Shown here: positions 54,568-63,950 of the stretch, one piece after another
Position numbering within the stretch: the first letter of the stretch is position 1
How the letters are laid out: each line of letters starts with the position of its first letter
DNA from: JABAAE01 sp905480545
GTDB lineage: Bacteria > Planctomycetota > Planctomycetia > Pirellulales > Pirellulaceae
Reading direction: 5' to 3'
Length of the DNA: 64,000 bases
Assembly: GCA_943788025.1 (NCBI GenBank)
Contig: CALSOR010000007.1
Coordinates: forward strand, 186,001-250,000
Program-made: the position numbers and the translations under genes
The notes under the pieces: model-generated
What the model saw: the letters and a program-made list of their open reading frames with translations, nothing else
Told to the model about the DNA's origin: nothing
Database searches by the model: none

Positions 54568-54844
54568 TAGCGGTGCGAAGTATGCAACGCATTGGTCTTT
54601 CATTCCACCTACTAAAAAAAATTCTCTTCCGGCGATTTCTGATGCCGGCTGGCCAAAGCATGAACTCGATCACTTTGTCTTAAAGAAACTTGAGGAAAAC
54701 AAGCTTTCGCCATCATCCGCAGCGAAAAAGCTTCAATTGCTGCGTCGTGTTTCATTGGACCTGACTGGGCTTCCTCCAACGATCGAAGAAGCAGACGCCT
54801 TCGTGAACGATGCGTCCGAAAATTGCCTTCGAGAAAGTCGTTGA
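54482..54844 (+). pseudogene. PSCyt1/DUF1549/DUF1553 gene, segment 2
   Basis: From about 54512 this frame continues the cytochrome domain (SGHELTDADIKSLRSWIDSG) and enters DUF1549/PSCyt2 (WSFIPPTKK, HELDHFVLKKLEENKLSPSS, LLRRVSLDLTGLPPTIEEAD). It is lost at 54823-54824, where an extra T changes NAFEKVVDRLLKSDAYGEHW, readable in the third frame, into an early stop. A third change, an extra C at 54900/54901, returns reading to the frame of segment 1. Confidence 0.75.
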
Positions 54845-57171
54845 TCGCCTCCTCAAGTCGGATGCCTACGGCGAGCACTGGTCTCGGATGTGGCTTGAAC
54901 CTCGCCCGATACGCGGATACGAAGGGCTACGAGAAAGATCGTCATCGTGACATTTGGCGGTATCGAGATTGGGTGATCGATGCTTTCAATCGGGACATGC
55001 CGTATGACCAATTTACGGTGGAACAGCTTGCTGGCGATCTGCTTCCTAATCGAACGAGCGATCAAATTCTCGCCACGGCTTTTCATCGCAATACGATGAC
55101 CAATGAAGAAGGCGGAACCGACAACGAGGAATTCCGCGTCAAAGCTGTTCAGGATCGTGTCGATACTACGGCACAAGTCTGGATGGGCTTGACAATGGGT
55201 TGCGCGAAATGTCACTCGCACAAATATGATCCGATCAGTATTAAAGACTACTACTCGTTTTATGCGTACTTTAATCAAACGCAGGACAACGATATGGAAG
55301 GTCCGTTTTGGCCGACGCCGACCGCTGAGCTTTCTAATAAGATCGCAGATGCAAAAGCAGCCATTGCAGAATTATCTTCAAAGACAAGGCAACGGACCGG
55401 CGCATTCAAAACGGCGTTCGAAAATTGGAAGAAACAATTTGCTGATCAGCCGCTGTGGGGCAATGTTTCTTTAGACTCGTATACTTCGAAAAACGGCGTG
55501 ACGTTGACGCAAAACGATGACGGCAAAATCATCGCTTCCGGTAAGCAGGCCGAAAAAGATACCTGGCAATTGACTTTCGAGTTGTCAAATGCTCAACCTA
55601 AACCGTTGCCAATAACTGGATTTCGAATCGAATACTTCCCGCAAGCAAAAGGCGGTGGTGATTGGCCCGACAAGAATGTTGCGATTCGCGAATTGACAGC
55701 GGAACTGGTTTTTCCGGACGGAAAAACGGAGGCTCTCAAATTGACCAATCCGCGGGCGACTTTTTCACAAGCCAATTGGCCGATCGCCAAGGCCATTGAT
55801 GGAAAGAAACGTGTGGGCTGGGGCCTTTCACCAAAATATAACGAACCACACATTGGTGTTTTTGACTTTCAGAATCCGATTTTGATCGACAAAATCACCC
55901 AAGGCGCAAAGTTGAGACTGACGCTTGATCAGGAATATGGCGAACGGTTATTGCTTGCTCGTTCGCGATTTTCGGTTAGCCACTATCCGGCAAATTGGTT
56001 GAAGGCTCAACTGAAACCGAACCTTGAAAGGGTTTTTGCGGAGGAAGTGAATGCCGACACACAAAAAGTTTTTGGCGAATTGAAAGCCGCCCAATCTCGG
56101 TTGGCTAAATTGGAATCGAGTGTCCCGAAAACTCCTGTCATGCTGGAGTTGGATCCGAAGAATTCTCGAGAGACTAAAATTCACAATCGCGGAAATTTTC
56201 TGGATCAAGGTGAGAAAGTTTCTCCCGCTGTCGTTGAAATGTTCGGCAAATTTCCCGCCGATCAACCGGCGAGTCGACTGGGCGCGGCTCGATGGCTGAC
56301 ACAACCGGAAAATCCACTAACGGCTCGAGTGATGGTGAACCGAATTTGGGCGAGACTGTTCGGCGTTGGGATTGTCGAAACGGAAGAGGATTTCGGAACT
56401 CAGGGCTTGCCCCCATCTCACCCCGGATTACTGGATTGGCTGGCGGTCGATTTTCGTGAGAACGGTTGGTCGGTTAAGAAACTTCTGCGGTCGATTGTGC
56501 TTTCCAGCACCTATCGCCAATCATCCAAGATGCCCTCTGGCGATGCGAACGTTGACCCACGAAACCGCTTGCTTTCCCGTGGACCACGCTTTCGTTTGTC
56601 GGCTGAAGTGGTTCGCGATCAAGCTCTCGCCGCATCTGGCATGTTGTCCCGGAAAATCGGCGGCCCGTCCGTGATGCCACCTCAGCCCGGCGGCGTTTGG
56701 AAAACAACATACAGCGGCGAAAAGTGGAAGAACGCAATCGGACCCGATCGATATCGCCGAGGACTGTACACATATCTCAAGCGAACAAGTCCCTATCCAG
56801 CGATGACCACTTTCGACGCTGGTAGCGGTGAAGTTTGCCAAATCCGACGCGTTCGAACCAATACTCCGTTGCAAGCTCTTGTGACATTGAACGATACGGC
56901 ATTTGTTGAAGCGGCGGGTGCACTTGCCAAGAAGATGGAGTCGCTCGACGGCGATTTGCGAACCAAGCTCACTTATGGATTTAGAACCGTATTGATCCGT
57001 CGCCCCACCGATTTTGAAATTGATCGTTTGATCGATTTGTACAACTCGCTAAAAGATAGCCTTGACGAAGCCGCATTGTTAAAAGCGGCTGGTCGAGAGA
57101 CCGGCGATGTGCAATTGGTCGCCGTGGCGAACGTGCTTTTAAATCTCGACGAAACCATGACCAAACCGTAA
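54823..57171 (+). CDS. PSCyt1/DUF1549/DUF1553 gene, segment 3 (DUF1549 end and DUF1553)
   Basis: From about residue 27 (LARYADTKGYEKDRHRDIWR) this is the rest of DUF1549 with the second heme-like motif MGCAKCHSHKYDPISIKDYY, a long beta-rich middle region with a carbohydrate-binding-like fold, and the DUF1553 domain (LTARVMVNRIWARLFGVGIV, TPLQALVTLNDTAFVEAA). The first 26 residues are out of frame and not native. Corrected by three deletions, the whole gene would run 54211-57171 and give about 985 residues, a normal size for the family. It is followed 16 bp later by a DUF1501 gene, its usual partner. Confidence 0.85.
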   Translation: MPSRKSLIASSSRMPTASTGLGCGLNLARYADTKGYEKDRHRDIWRYRDWVIDAFNRDMPYDQFTVEQLAGDLLPNRTSDQILATAFHRNTMTNEEGGTDNEEFRVKAVQDRVDTTAQVWMGLTMGCAKCHSHKYDPISIKDYYSFYAYFNQTQDNDMEGPFWPTPTAELSNKIADAKAAIAELSSKTRQRTGAFKTAFENWKKQFADQPLWGNVSLDSYTSKNGVTLTQNDDGKIIASGKQAEKDTWQLTFELSNAQPKPLPITGFRIEYFPQAKGGGDWPDKNVAIRELTAELVFPDGKTEALKLTNPRATFSQANWPIAKAIDGKKRVGWGLSPKYNEPHIGVFDFQNPILIDKITQGAKLRLTLDQEYGERLLLARSRFSVSHYPANWLKAQLKPNLERVFAEEVNADTQKVFGELKAAQSRLAKLESSVPKTPVMLELDPKNSRETKIHNRGNFLDQGEKVSPAVVEMFGKFPADQPASRLGAARWLTQPENPLTARVMVNRIWARLFGVGIVETEEDFGTQGLPPSHPGLLDWLAVDFRENGWSVKKLLRSIVLSSTYRQSSKMPSGDANVDPRNRLLSRGPRFRLSAEVVRDQALAASGMLSRKIGGPSVMPPQPGGVWKTTYSGEKWKNAIGPDRYRRGLYTYLKRTSPYPAMTTFDAGSGEVCQIRRVRTNTPLQALVTLNDTAFVEAAGALAKKMESLDGDLRTKLTYGFRTVLIRRPTDFEIDRLIDLYNSLKDSLDEAALLKAAGRETGDVQLVAVANVLLNLDETMTKP

Positions 57172-57187
57172 CCAAACGCAAAACCTA

Positions 57188-58714
57188 ATGACACTTCCAC
57201 TTCAACTACAAAAAACGCAGGCAATCACGCGGCGACACTTCTTCGGAAATGCTGGGCTAGGTTTCGGCGCGGTCGCGCTTCAGTCATTGCTTTCAAAAAA
57301 CGGCGATGCTTTCCATGAGAACGCCAATCATCAATCGCCATCGGCGTCGTTTCGAATTCCGGCAAAAGCCAAGTCGGTGATTTATCTGCACATGGCCGGA
57401 TCACCGTCGCAGTTAGATCTTTTCGAAAACAAACCCGCACTCGGTAAGCTTCATAATACGACTTGCCCAGACGAATATTTGGAAGGCAAACGGTTCGCGT
57501 TTATCAAGGGCGTGCCGAAGATGCTGGGGCCGATGTTTAAATTCAAACAACATGGCGAAACGGGACAGTGGATCAGCGAACTTTTTCCTCATCTTGGAAA
57601 AGTGATTGACGATGTGTGCGTGATTCGCTCAATATCGACCGAGCAATTCAACCATGCTCCGGCGCAGCTTTTGATGCAAACCGGTAATCCGTTACTCGGT
57701 TATCCGGCGATGGGATCTTGGGTCACGTATGGACTGGGAAGTGAAAACGAAAACCTACCCGGTTTTGTTGTGCTGGCCTCGGGTGGAAAGACGCCTAGCG
57801 CGGGAAAGTCATTGTGGGGCTCCGGATTCTTGCCGACCATTTATCAAGGCGTTCAATGTCGAACCGATGGTGGCGATCCGATTCTGTTTCTTTCAGATCC
57901 TAAAGGGATGAGTCGCGCGGACCGTCGAAAGACGCTCGATGCGATCAATGATTTAAATCGATTCCAACATCAGGCGGTCGGCGATCCGGAAACGTTGACG
58001 CGAATTTCGCAGTACGAGCTTGCGTTCAAGATGCAGGTTTCGGTGCCGGAAGTGATGGACATTTCGAAAGAGTCTCAGGAGATGCTGGATTTGTATGGAG
58101 CAAAGCCGGGATTCATTTCCAAAGCAGAATCGGCGGCCGATCCGCGTTCGCTTTACAAAGGGGACGATCCAACGTTTGCCAATAATTGTTTGCTGGCGCG
58201 TCGGTTGGTGGAAAGTGGCGTGCGGTTTGTCCAGCTATATGATTGGGGCTGGGATCACCACGGTTCGTCATTGGGCGAATCGATTGACGAGACTCTTCCA
58301 ATCAAGGCCAAGCAAATTGACCGAGCGATTGCCGGTCTGCTGACCGACCTTAAGCAACGCGGGAAGTTGGATGAAACGCTTGTCGTCTGGGGAGGCGAGT
58401 TTGGTCGAACTCCCATGATGCAAAACAATGTGAACAAAGAGCTAAAGAAGGGCTTTATTGGACGTGACCACCATCCGCATGCGTTCACTATGTGGATGGC
58501 GGGTGCTGGAATTAAACCGGGCGTCTATGGGCAAACGGATGATATCGGATACTATCCGACCGAAAATCCGGTCGGCATCCGCGATTTGCAGGCGACGATC
58601 CTTCATCAAGTCGGCATCGATCCCTTCAAATTTGGATACCCGAACCAAGGCCTCAATCAGCGTCTGATCGGGCCAACCAATGAAGGCAAGGTGTTAACGG
58701 ATATTCTTGCGTAG
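57188..58714 (+). CDS. DUF1501 domain protein
   Basis: A 508-residue exported protein with a Tat-like leader (AITRRHFFGNAGLGFGAVAL). DUF1501 pattern: KSVIYLHMAGSPSQLDLFEN, DVCVIRSISTEQFNHAPAQL, QLYDWGWDHHGSS, ETLVVWGGEFGRTPMMQN followed by GRDHHPHAFTMWMAGAGIKP. It differs clearly from the paralogue at 51820, being longer and with a different N-terminal region. It is co-transcribed with the PSCyt1/DUF1553 gene just upstream, as is standard for these clusters. Confidence 0.92.
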   Translation: MTLPLQLQKTQAITRRHFFGNAGLGFGAVALQSLLSKNGDAFHENANHQSPSASFRIPAKAKSVIYLHMAGSPSQLDLFENKPALGKLHNTTCPDEYLEGKRFAFIKGVPKMLGPMFKFKQHGETGQWISELFPHLGKVIDDVCVIRSISTEQFNHAPAQLLMQTGNPLLGYPAMGSWVTYGLGSENENLPGFVVLASGGKTPSAGKSLWGSGFLPTIYQGVQCRTDGGDPILFLSDPKGMSRADRRKTLDAINDLNRFQHQAVGDPETLTRISQYELAFKMQVSVPEVMDISKESQEMLDLYGAKPGFISKAESAADPRSLYKGDDPTFANNCLLARRLVESGVRFVQLYDWGWDHHGSSLGESIDETLPIKAKQIDRAIAGLLTDLKQRGKLDETLVVWGGEFGRTPMMQNNVNKELKKGFIGRDHHPHAFTMWMAGAGIKPGVYGQTDDIGYYPTENPVGIRDLQATILHQVGIDPFKFGYPNQGLNQRLIGPTNEGKVLTDILA

Positions 58715-58908
58715 AGGTCGGGTTTATTGACGCGATGCGTGTTTTTGGCTCTCTGCATGCGTCAGTTTGGTCGACTGCAGCGAGAAATTCTGCGCGATTC
58801 ATCTTCTTTAACCATTTTTTGCATTGATCTACCACTTCTTCCTGAGGTCGCTGTGAACCTTTATCCTTTTGGTTTGGCAATTCGGCTCTCACTCTGATCG
58901 CGGCTTTC

Positions 58909-61695
58909 ATGTTTGACTCTGACAAACAGCTTTTTCTTCTCGATGGAATGGCGTTAACTTATCGTGCCCACTTTGCACTCATTCGCAGCCCACAGTACAC
59001 GACCAGCGGACTCTGTACATCTGCTGTGATGGGAATGACGAACACGGTGTTGGATCTGATCGCCAAACATAAACCGACGCATATTGCGTGCGCGTTCGAT
59101 ACTTCGCATCCGACCGAACGCCACGAAATCTATCCCGAATACAAAGCCCAACGCGACGCTCTACCTGAGGACATCGGAGCACAACTGCCTTATATCGACA
59201 AGCTTTTTGATGCGTTCAACATTCCGACCATTCGAATACCTGGCTACGAAGCCGACGACATTATCGGCACGCTGGCCTATGAAGCTGAAAAGGAGGGCTT
59301 TCAAACTTGGATGGTGACGCCCGATAAAGATTATGACCAGTTGGTATCCGATAACGTTTTCATATTGCGGCCGGGACGAAAAGGAGCCGAGCAAGAGATT
59401 TTCGGAGTGAAAGAGGTTCTCGAAAAGTGGGGAATCGAACGCGTTGATCAAGTCATCGATGTCCTCGGTTTGATGGGAGATTCTAGTGATAACATACCTG
59501 GGATTCCAGGCATTGGTCCAAAGACCGCTCAAAAACTGATTGCCACCTACGGAAGCACCGAAGAGCTTCTTAAAAACACAGACAAACTCAAAGGCAAGCA
59601 AAAGGAACGAGTTGAAGAAAACGTGGAACTCGCTTTGCTTTCCAAAAAGTTGGTGACGATCCAACTGGACGTCCCACATGATCTTTCGTTTGACGATTTC
59701 AAGAAACAAGAATACGACGAAGCCAAACTCAAAAATCTGTTTATGGAAATGGAATTTGAGTCTCTCGGCAAAAGGTTGTTCGGAAAGTCCTACTCTTCAG
59801 CCCCAACCAAGCAAGCTCGCGTTCGTGAAAAGCGTGAGCAAGAAATACAGGGGGAATTGTTTGGCGAAGCCGAAATTGAAGAAACATCGATCAGTAGCGT
59901 CGATCATGACTACAAACTGGTTTCTACCAAAGCTGAGCGTGAAGAACTGCTCGAAAAATTATTGCAACAGAAGTCCGTTTGCTTTGACACCGAGACGACT
60001 GGGCTTGATCCACGCCAAGCAGAACCGCTTGGCGTTGCATTTTCTTTCGAACCCACCGTGGCATATTACGTGGTTTGTCCTGATGAACCAGGCGAAGCTC
60101 AAGCCGTTCTCGCAGAATTTCGATCGTTCTTCGAATCGGAAAAAAATGAAAAAATTGGTCACAATCTAAAGTACGATATCTCACTTTTGAAATGGCAAGG
60201 CATCGACGTTTGTGGCCCGATCTTTGACACCATGCTCGCGCATTCGATGAAGGAACCGGAAATGCGTCACGGCATGGATTATCTTTCCAAGCTATATCTG
60301 GGTTACACGCCGATTCCGATCAGTAACTTAATCGGCAAAAAAGACGAGCAGCAAAAAACGCTTCGTGATGTTCCGCTCGAAGAGGTTGTCCAATATGCAT
60401 GTGAAGACGCCGACATCACGTTGCAGCTTGCGAACGTCGTCCGGCCTGATATCGAAAAACATGGCGCGAGCGATGTTTGCAACAAAGTCGAATGTCCACT
60501 CGTTCGCGTGTTGGTCGATATGGAATACGAGGGCATCCGACTTGATTCATCGGCATTGGAGAAATTTTCCAAACAACTGGAAACGGAAATTGCCGAGCTT
60601 CGTGAGTCGATTTTTCAAGCTGCCGGACACGAATTCAATATCGAATCGCCCAAACAATTGGGGGTGATTCTGTACGACGAACTGGAGCTGGAAAAGAATC
60701 CAAAAAAGACGGCGACCGGACAGTATTCGACTCGTGAATCGGAATTGCTGCGACTTGCACCGAAACACCAAATCGTCCGTGATGTGCTTGAGTTTAGAAA
60801 TGCTGTGAAGTTGAAATCGGTCTACGTCGACCAACTTCCCAATCACATCAATCCAAAAACGGGACGCGTTCATACAACGTATTTGCAAACTTGGACCGCG
60901 ACAGGGCGAATGCAATCCAATGCACCGAACTTGCAAACGATTCCGATCCGAAAAGAACGAGGTAAAGAAATTCGCGCCGCGTTTGTGCCTCGGGATGACG
61001 ATCATTTGCTTTTGGCTGCAGACTATTCGCAAATCGAATTGCGAGTCATGGCCGAATTGAGCGGTGACGAGGGAATGATGGACGCATTCATCAATGGCAC
61101 CGACATTCATCAGGTCACTGCGTCAAAAGTTTACAAAGTTGATCTCGAAGAGGTGACGCGTGAAATGCGGGACAAAGCCAAAACGGTGAACTTTGGAATT
61201 ATCTACGGGATCTCTGCGTTTGGTTTGCAACAGCGATTGAATATTCCTCGCAAAGAAGCGAACGATTTAATCAATAATTACTTCGAAAAATATCCTGGCG
61301 TTCAGGCCTACATCGACAAGACGATCGAGTTTGCGAGAGAACACGGCTACGTTCAAACTCAATCGGGGCGACGTCGTTACTTGCGCGATATCAATTCGCG
61401 AAGTCGAACCGTGGCTGCAGCGGCCGAACGTCTGGCGATGAACAGCCCAATTCAAGGGACTGCCGCCGACATGCTGAAGCTAGCCATGATCAAAGTGCAC
61501 ACGGCATTGCGAGATGGGAACTTCAACACCAAAATGCTGCTGACCGTGCATGACGAAATCGTGTTTGACATGCCAAAGAAAGAGCAAGAGAGTGTGATGC
61601 CAGTCATTGCCGAAGCGATGAAAACCGCTCTGCCAATGAACGTCCCGATTGTTGTGGAATTAGGCGTCGGCAAGAACTGGTTAGAAGCTCATTAA
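58909..61695 (+). CDS. polA: DNA polymerase I
   Basis: A 928-residue family A polymerase for gap filling, Okazaki fragment processing and repair. All three domains appear intact: 5'-3' exonuclease (~1-300, with YKAQRDALPEDIGAQLPYID, YEADDIIGTLA and GDSSDNIPGIPGIGPKTAQ), 3'-5' exonuclease (~355-540, CFDTETTGLDP, HNLKYDISLL, CEDADITLQL with the metal-binding acids present) and polymerase (~560-928: motif A LLAADYSQIELRVMAELSGD, motif B RDKAKTVNFGIIYGISAFGL, motif C LTVHDEIVFD). An active proofreading site is thus predicted, as in E. coli and unlike many Gram-positive and Taq enzymes. Confidence 0.96.
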   Translation: MFDSDKQLFLLDGMALTYRAHFALIRSPQYTTSGLCTSAVMGMTNTVLDLIAKHKPTHIACAFDTSHPTERHEIYPEYKAQRDALPEDIGAQLPYIDKLFDAFNIPTIRIPGYEADDIIGTLAYEAEKEGFQTWMVTPDKDYDQLVSDNVFILRPGRKGAEQEIFGVKEVLEKWGIERVDQVIDVLGLMGDSSDNIPGIPGIGPKTAQKLIATYGSTEELLKNTDKLKGKQKERVEENVELALLSKKLVTIQLDVPHDLSFDDFKKQEYDEAKLKNLFMEMEFESLGKRLFGKSYSSAPTKQARVREKREQEIQGELFGEAEIEETSISSVDHDYKLVSTKAEREELLEKLLQQKSVCFDTETTGLDPRQAEPLGVAFSFEPTVAYYVVCPDEPGEAQAVLAEFRSFFESEKNEKIGHNLKYDISLLKWQGIDVCGPIFDTMLAHSMKEPEMRHGMDYLSKLYLGYTPIPISNLIGKKDEQQKTLRDVPLEEVVQYACEDADITLQLANVVRPDIEKHGASDVCNKVECPLVRVLVDMEYEGIRLDSSALEKFSKQLETEIAELRESIFQAAGHEFNIESPKQLGVILYDELELEKNPKKTATGQYSTRESELLRLAPKHQIVRDVLEFRNAVKLKSVYVDQLPNHINPKTGRVHTTYLQTWTATGRMQSNAPNLQTIPIRKERGKEIRAAFVPRDDDHLLLAADYSQIELRVMAELSGDEGMMDAFINGTDIHQVTASKVYKVDLEEVTREMRDKAKTVNFGIIYGISAFGLQQRLNIPRKEANDLINNYFEKYPGVQAYIDKTIEFAREHGYVQTQSGRRRYLRDINSRSRTVAAAAERLAMNSPIQGTAADMLKLAMIKVHTALRDGNFNTKMLLTVHDEIVFDMPKKEQESVMPVIAEAMKTALPMNVPIVVELGVGKNWLEAH

Positions 61696-61704
61696 GTCAA
61701 GTGT

Positions 61705-62175
61705 GAATTTGTGTTGCTGGCATTCTGCCGCCATTTTTGACATTTCATCAGGTGGAGACTTCGTACATTGTTAAACCGCTTGGACATCGCCCCGCGATTT
61801 CTGACTTATCACCTACTGTTGTGTGAAAGTTGATCGGGACCAGCGTTTGCTCAGGCTGCGATCGCGGTTTGAAATGCGGCCCGCTGGGCACGCGGTTTAA
61901 CAAGATTGCAGGCTTTGTCTGCTTTGAAGCTTCTTCGTCTGAATTTTTGTTGATGGTTTCTTGCCGCTATTTTCGACCTTTCATCAGGTCGAGACATCGT
62001 GCATTGTTAGACCGCGTGGGCATCGCCCTGCGAATTCTCGCGTGGAGTCCGGTTCGACGTTTGAAAGGTTTTCAGGAGCCACTGTTGATCACACAGCCAT
62101 CGATGTGCGAACCGCGGCCCGTTGGGTTCGCGGTTTCACAATTGCGTGCGAGGACCGTTGGGTTTATGAGAGGTC
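61705..62175. repeat. 2 x ~236-bp diverged tandem direct repeat
   Basis: Copy 1 (about 61705-61940) and copy 2 (about 61941-62175) align at a constant offset of 236 bases: TCATCAGGTGGAGACTTCGT (61745) with TCATCAGGTCGAGACATCGT (61981), and GCGGCCCGCTGGGCACGCGG (61876) with GCGGCCCGTTGGGTTCGCGG (62112). Similarity is interrupted in the middle. No frame gives a recognisable protein. It fills the spacer between polA and the sialidase-like gene. Confidence 0.8.
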
Positions 62176-62237
62176 TATTGGTTGCGTTTTCCCGCCGCCT
62201 GATTTGACTTGCGAAAGCAAAGATGCCGCAGCTTCGT

Positions 62238-63434
62238 TTACTTTTTCACCCAGTTTGGAACGGTTCCATCACCCGTCTTTTCCCCGTCGAGAAGCCAGCT
62301 GAGGTTAAAGGTCGCGACGGCTGATCCACCTTTGGGACCACCTTCAAAGTGCAAAAAGATTTTGCCATCAGTCAATGTTCCTGGTCGACCCGATGTCATC
62401 GACGAATAGGCAAACGCTCCGGGGAAAATCTGTTTTTTGATTGGCCAAGTTTTTCCGCCATCAAAGCTCGTCCAAACTTTTCCGTTGACGCGACCTTTTG
62501 GGCTGTCGCAATTACTGTAAATCAAAATGTCTTTTCCCTCGACCGCCAATCGCGTCAAACCGCCCATCAATCCGTAATTGGTATCCTGCGGTCCGTCCGG
62601 AAGAATCTTGCAGAACGTTAGATCATTCCAAGTGACACCGCCGTCGGTACTGATCGCGGTCCAACGTCGCCGCGGATTGGCTCCGTCTTCGGCCCAGTGA
62701 CGACGCGAGTTGTAATAGATGGTGCCGTTGGAGAGTTCCGCAACGGTTGCTTCTCCGGTGCCGTTTGCCGGAAATGGATCACTGGTCTTCCATGTTTTTC
62801 CGCCGTCGTCGCTAAAGATTGCGTTGGTGTAATGTTCCGGCCATTTGGAGCGATCGTTTTTGCCTGCATAGTATCGAGAGGGGCGAATAAGGCGTCCTTT
62901 AAATTTGCCATGACGCAGAGTGATCCCATGATCGTTCATGTGCATGGACGGTGAATTGCCTTTTGAATCAGGCTCAATTTTCGTTTCTTGTTTCTGCCAG
63001 GTCTTTCCATCGTCCGAACTTCGGAAAATGGATATTTCAGCCGGCGGATGTTTAGCCTCGACAAATGCGATGATGTCGCCGGAGTTTTCGTCGACGGTAA
63101 GCCCACCCGTTTGGAAACCTGGTTTGCAAATCGAGATAGCCTCGCCCCATGTTTTTCCACCATCTTCACTTCGTTTCGCACGAACCGAAGAGGTTCCCCA
63201 GGTTGCAATCAAAGTCCCGTTCATAGAAACGACGATGTTTGGGAATCTTTCGTTTTTGAAAAGTGGTTTGAGATCAAATTCTTTTTTGCCAACGAATGGA
63301 GCAAGTTTTCCTTCAGTCGGTCGATTGACAGACGAGTCCGTGGCATCATGCATTAGCGGGAAAGCGGAAAGTTTGTGTTGAACAAACAGTGCTAGAATGA
63401 ACGCCGTTGCAAATACACCTAAAGTTGTTCGCAT
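62238..63434 (-). CDS. secreted sialidase/BNR-repeat protein
   Basis: A ~398-residue exported protein with a signal peptide (GVFATAFILALFVQHKLSA). Five Asp-box motifs (S-x-D-x-G-x-T-W) are visible: SEDGGKTWGEA, SSDDGKTWQKQ, SDDGGKTWKTS, STDGGVTWNDL and SFDGGKTWPIK, giving a six-bladed propeller. The catalytic set of true sialidases (Arg triad, Tyr/Glu) was not confirmed by eye, so it may be an exo-alpha-sialidase or another BNR hydrolase, as planctomycetes carry many such proteins for polysaccharide use. ATG 63434 is preferred over the frame opening at 63491. Confidence 0.82.
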   Translation of the reverse strand: MRTTLGVFATAFILALFVQHKLSAFPLMHDATDSSVNRPTEGKLAPFVGKKEFDLKPLFKNERFPNIVVSMNGTLIATWGTSSVRAKRSEDGGKTWGEAISICKPGFQTGGLTVDENSGDIIAFVEAKHPPAEISIFRSSDDGKTWQKQETKIEPDSKGNSPSMHMNDHGITLRHGKFKGRLIRPSRYYAGKNDRSKWPEHYTNAIFSDDGGKTWKTSDPFPANGTGEATVAELSNGTIYYNSRRHWAEDGANPRRRWTAISTDGGVTWNDLTFCKILPDGPQDTNYGLMGGLTRLAVEGKDILIYSNCDSPKGRVNGKVWTSFDGGKTWPIKKQIFPGAFAYSSMTSGRPGTLTDGKIFLHFEGGPKGGSAVATFNLSWLLDGEKTGDGTVPNWVKK

Positions 63435-63950
63435 CTTTTGCGATGAAAATGTACAAATTATCAAACTTGGGAACTCGAGTGAAAAACGCATTGAATTGTT
63501 GAAATCAGGGAAATGAATTGGGAAGGAATCTTTGCACTATTGTAACTGATAATCATGCATTTTCCGCGGCCGGACTTTTGTTTTAGTCGTATGTCGCTCT
63601 CTCGATTCGGTTGCACACTTATGGAATATGAAGAGGTCCAAAAGAGGATTTTCGGCGTTGAAATGAAGCGTCTTAGAATCTGGTTGAGTGTTATTCTCCG
63701 GATTCGTTCTCGCAACAAGCGAATCGTACAGCGACAACGTTGCACATCGTTAAGCAGCTGACCGATTTTTGTTTCCTCGGTTTGATGACTGTTTTTGTCT
63801 CAAATGGCGGAGCGAGTTGCCATGTTCAAACTGACCATAAATCGAAATTCAATTAATATTTTTGATGCAACGATGAATGAGATTGTTTGCCGAAAAATTG
63901 GTTAAAATGACAATGAAACATTCTTCATATCTCTTTTTCGAAAATGCTTT
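63435..63950. other. 516-bp spacer
   Basis: No supported gene. Frames of 60-95 codons on both strands lack motifs and ribosome sites. It contains the promoter of the sialidase-like gene and probably that of the gene starting at 63951. Confidence 0.4.

Noticed and set aside
58653..58925. 90-codon minus-strand frame between DUF1501 and polA
   Set aside because: Overlaps the ends of both neighbouring genes, has no ribosome site and no motif; the 194-bp spacer is better read as the polA promoter region.
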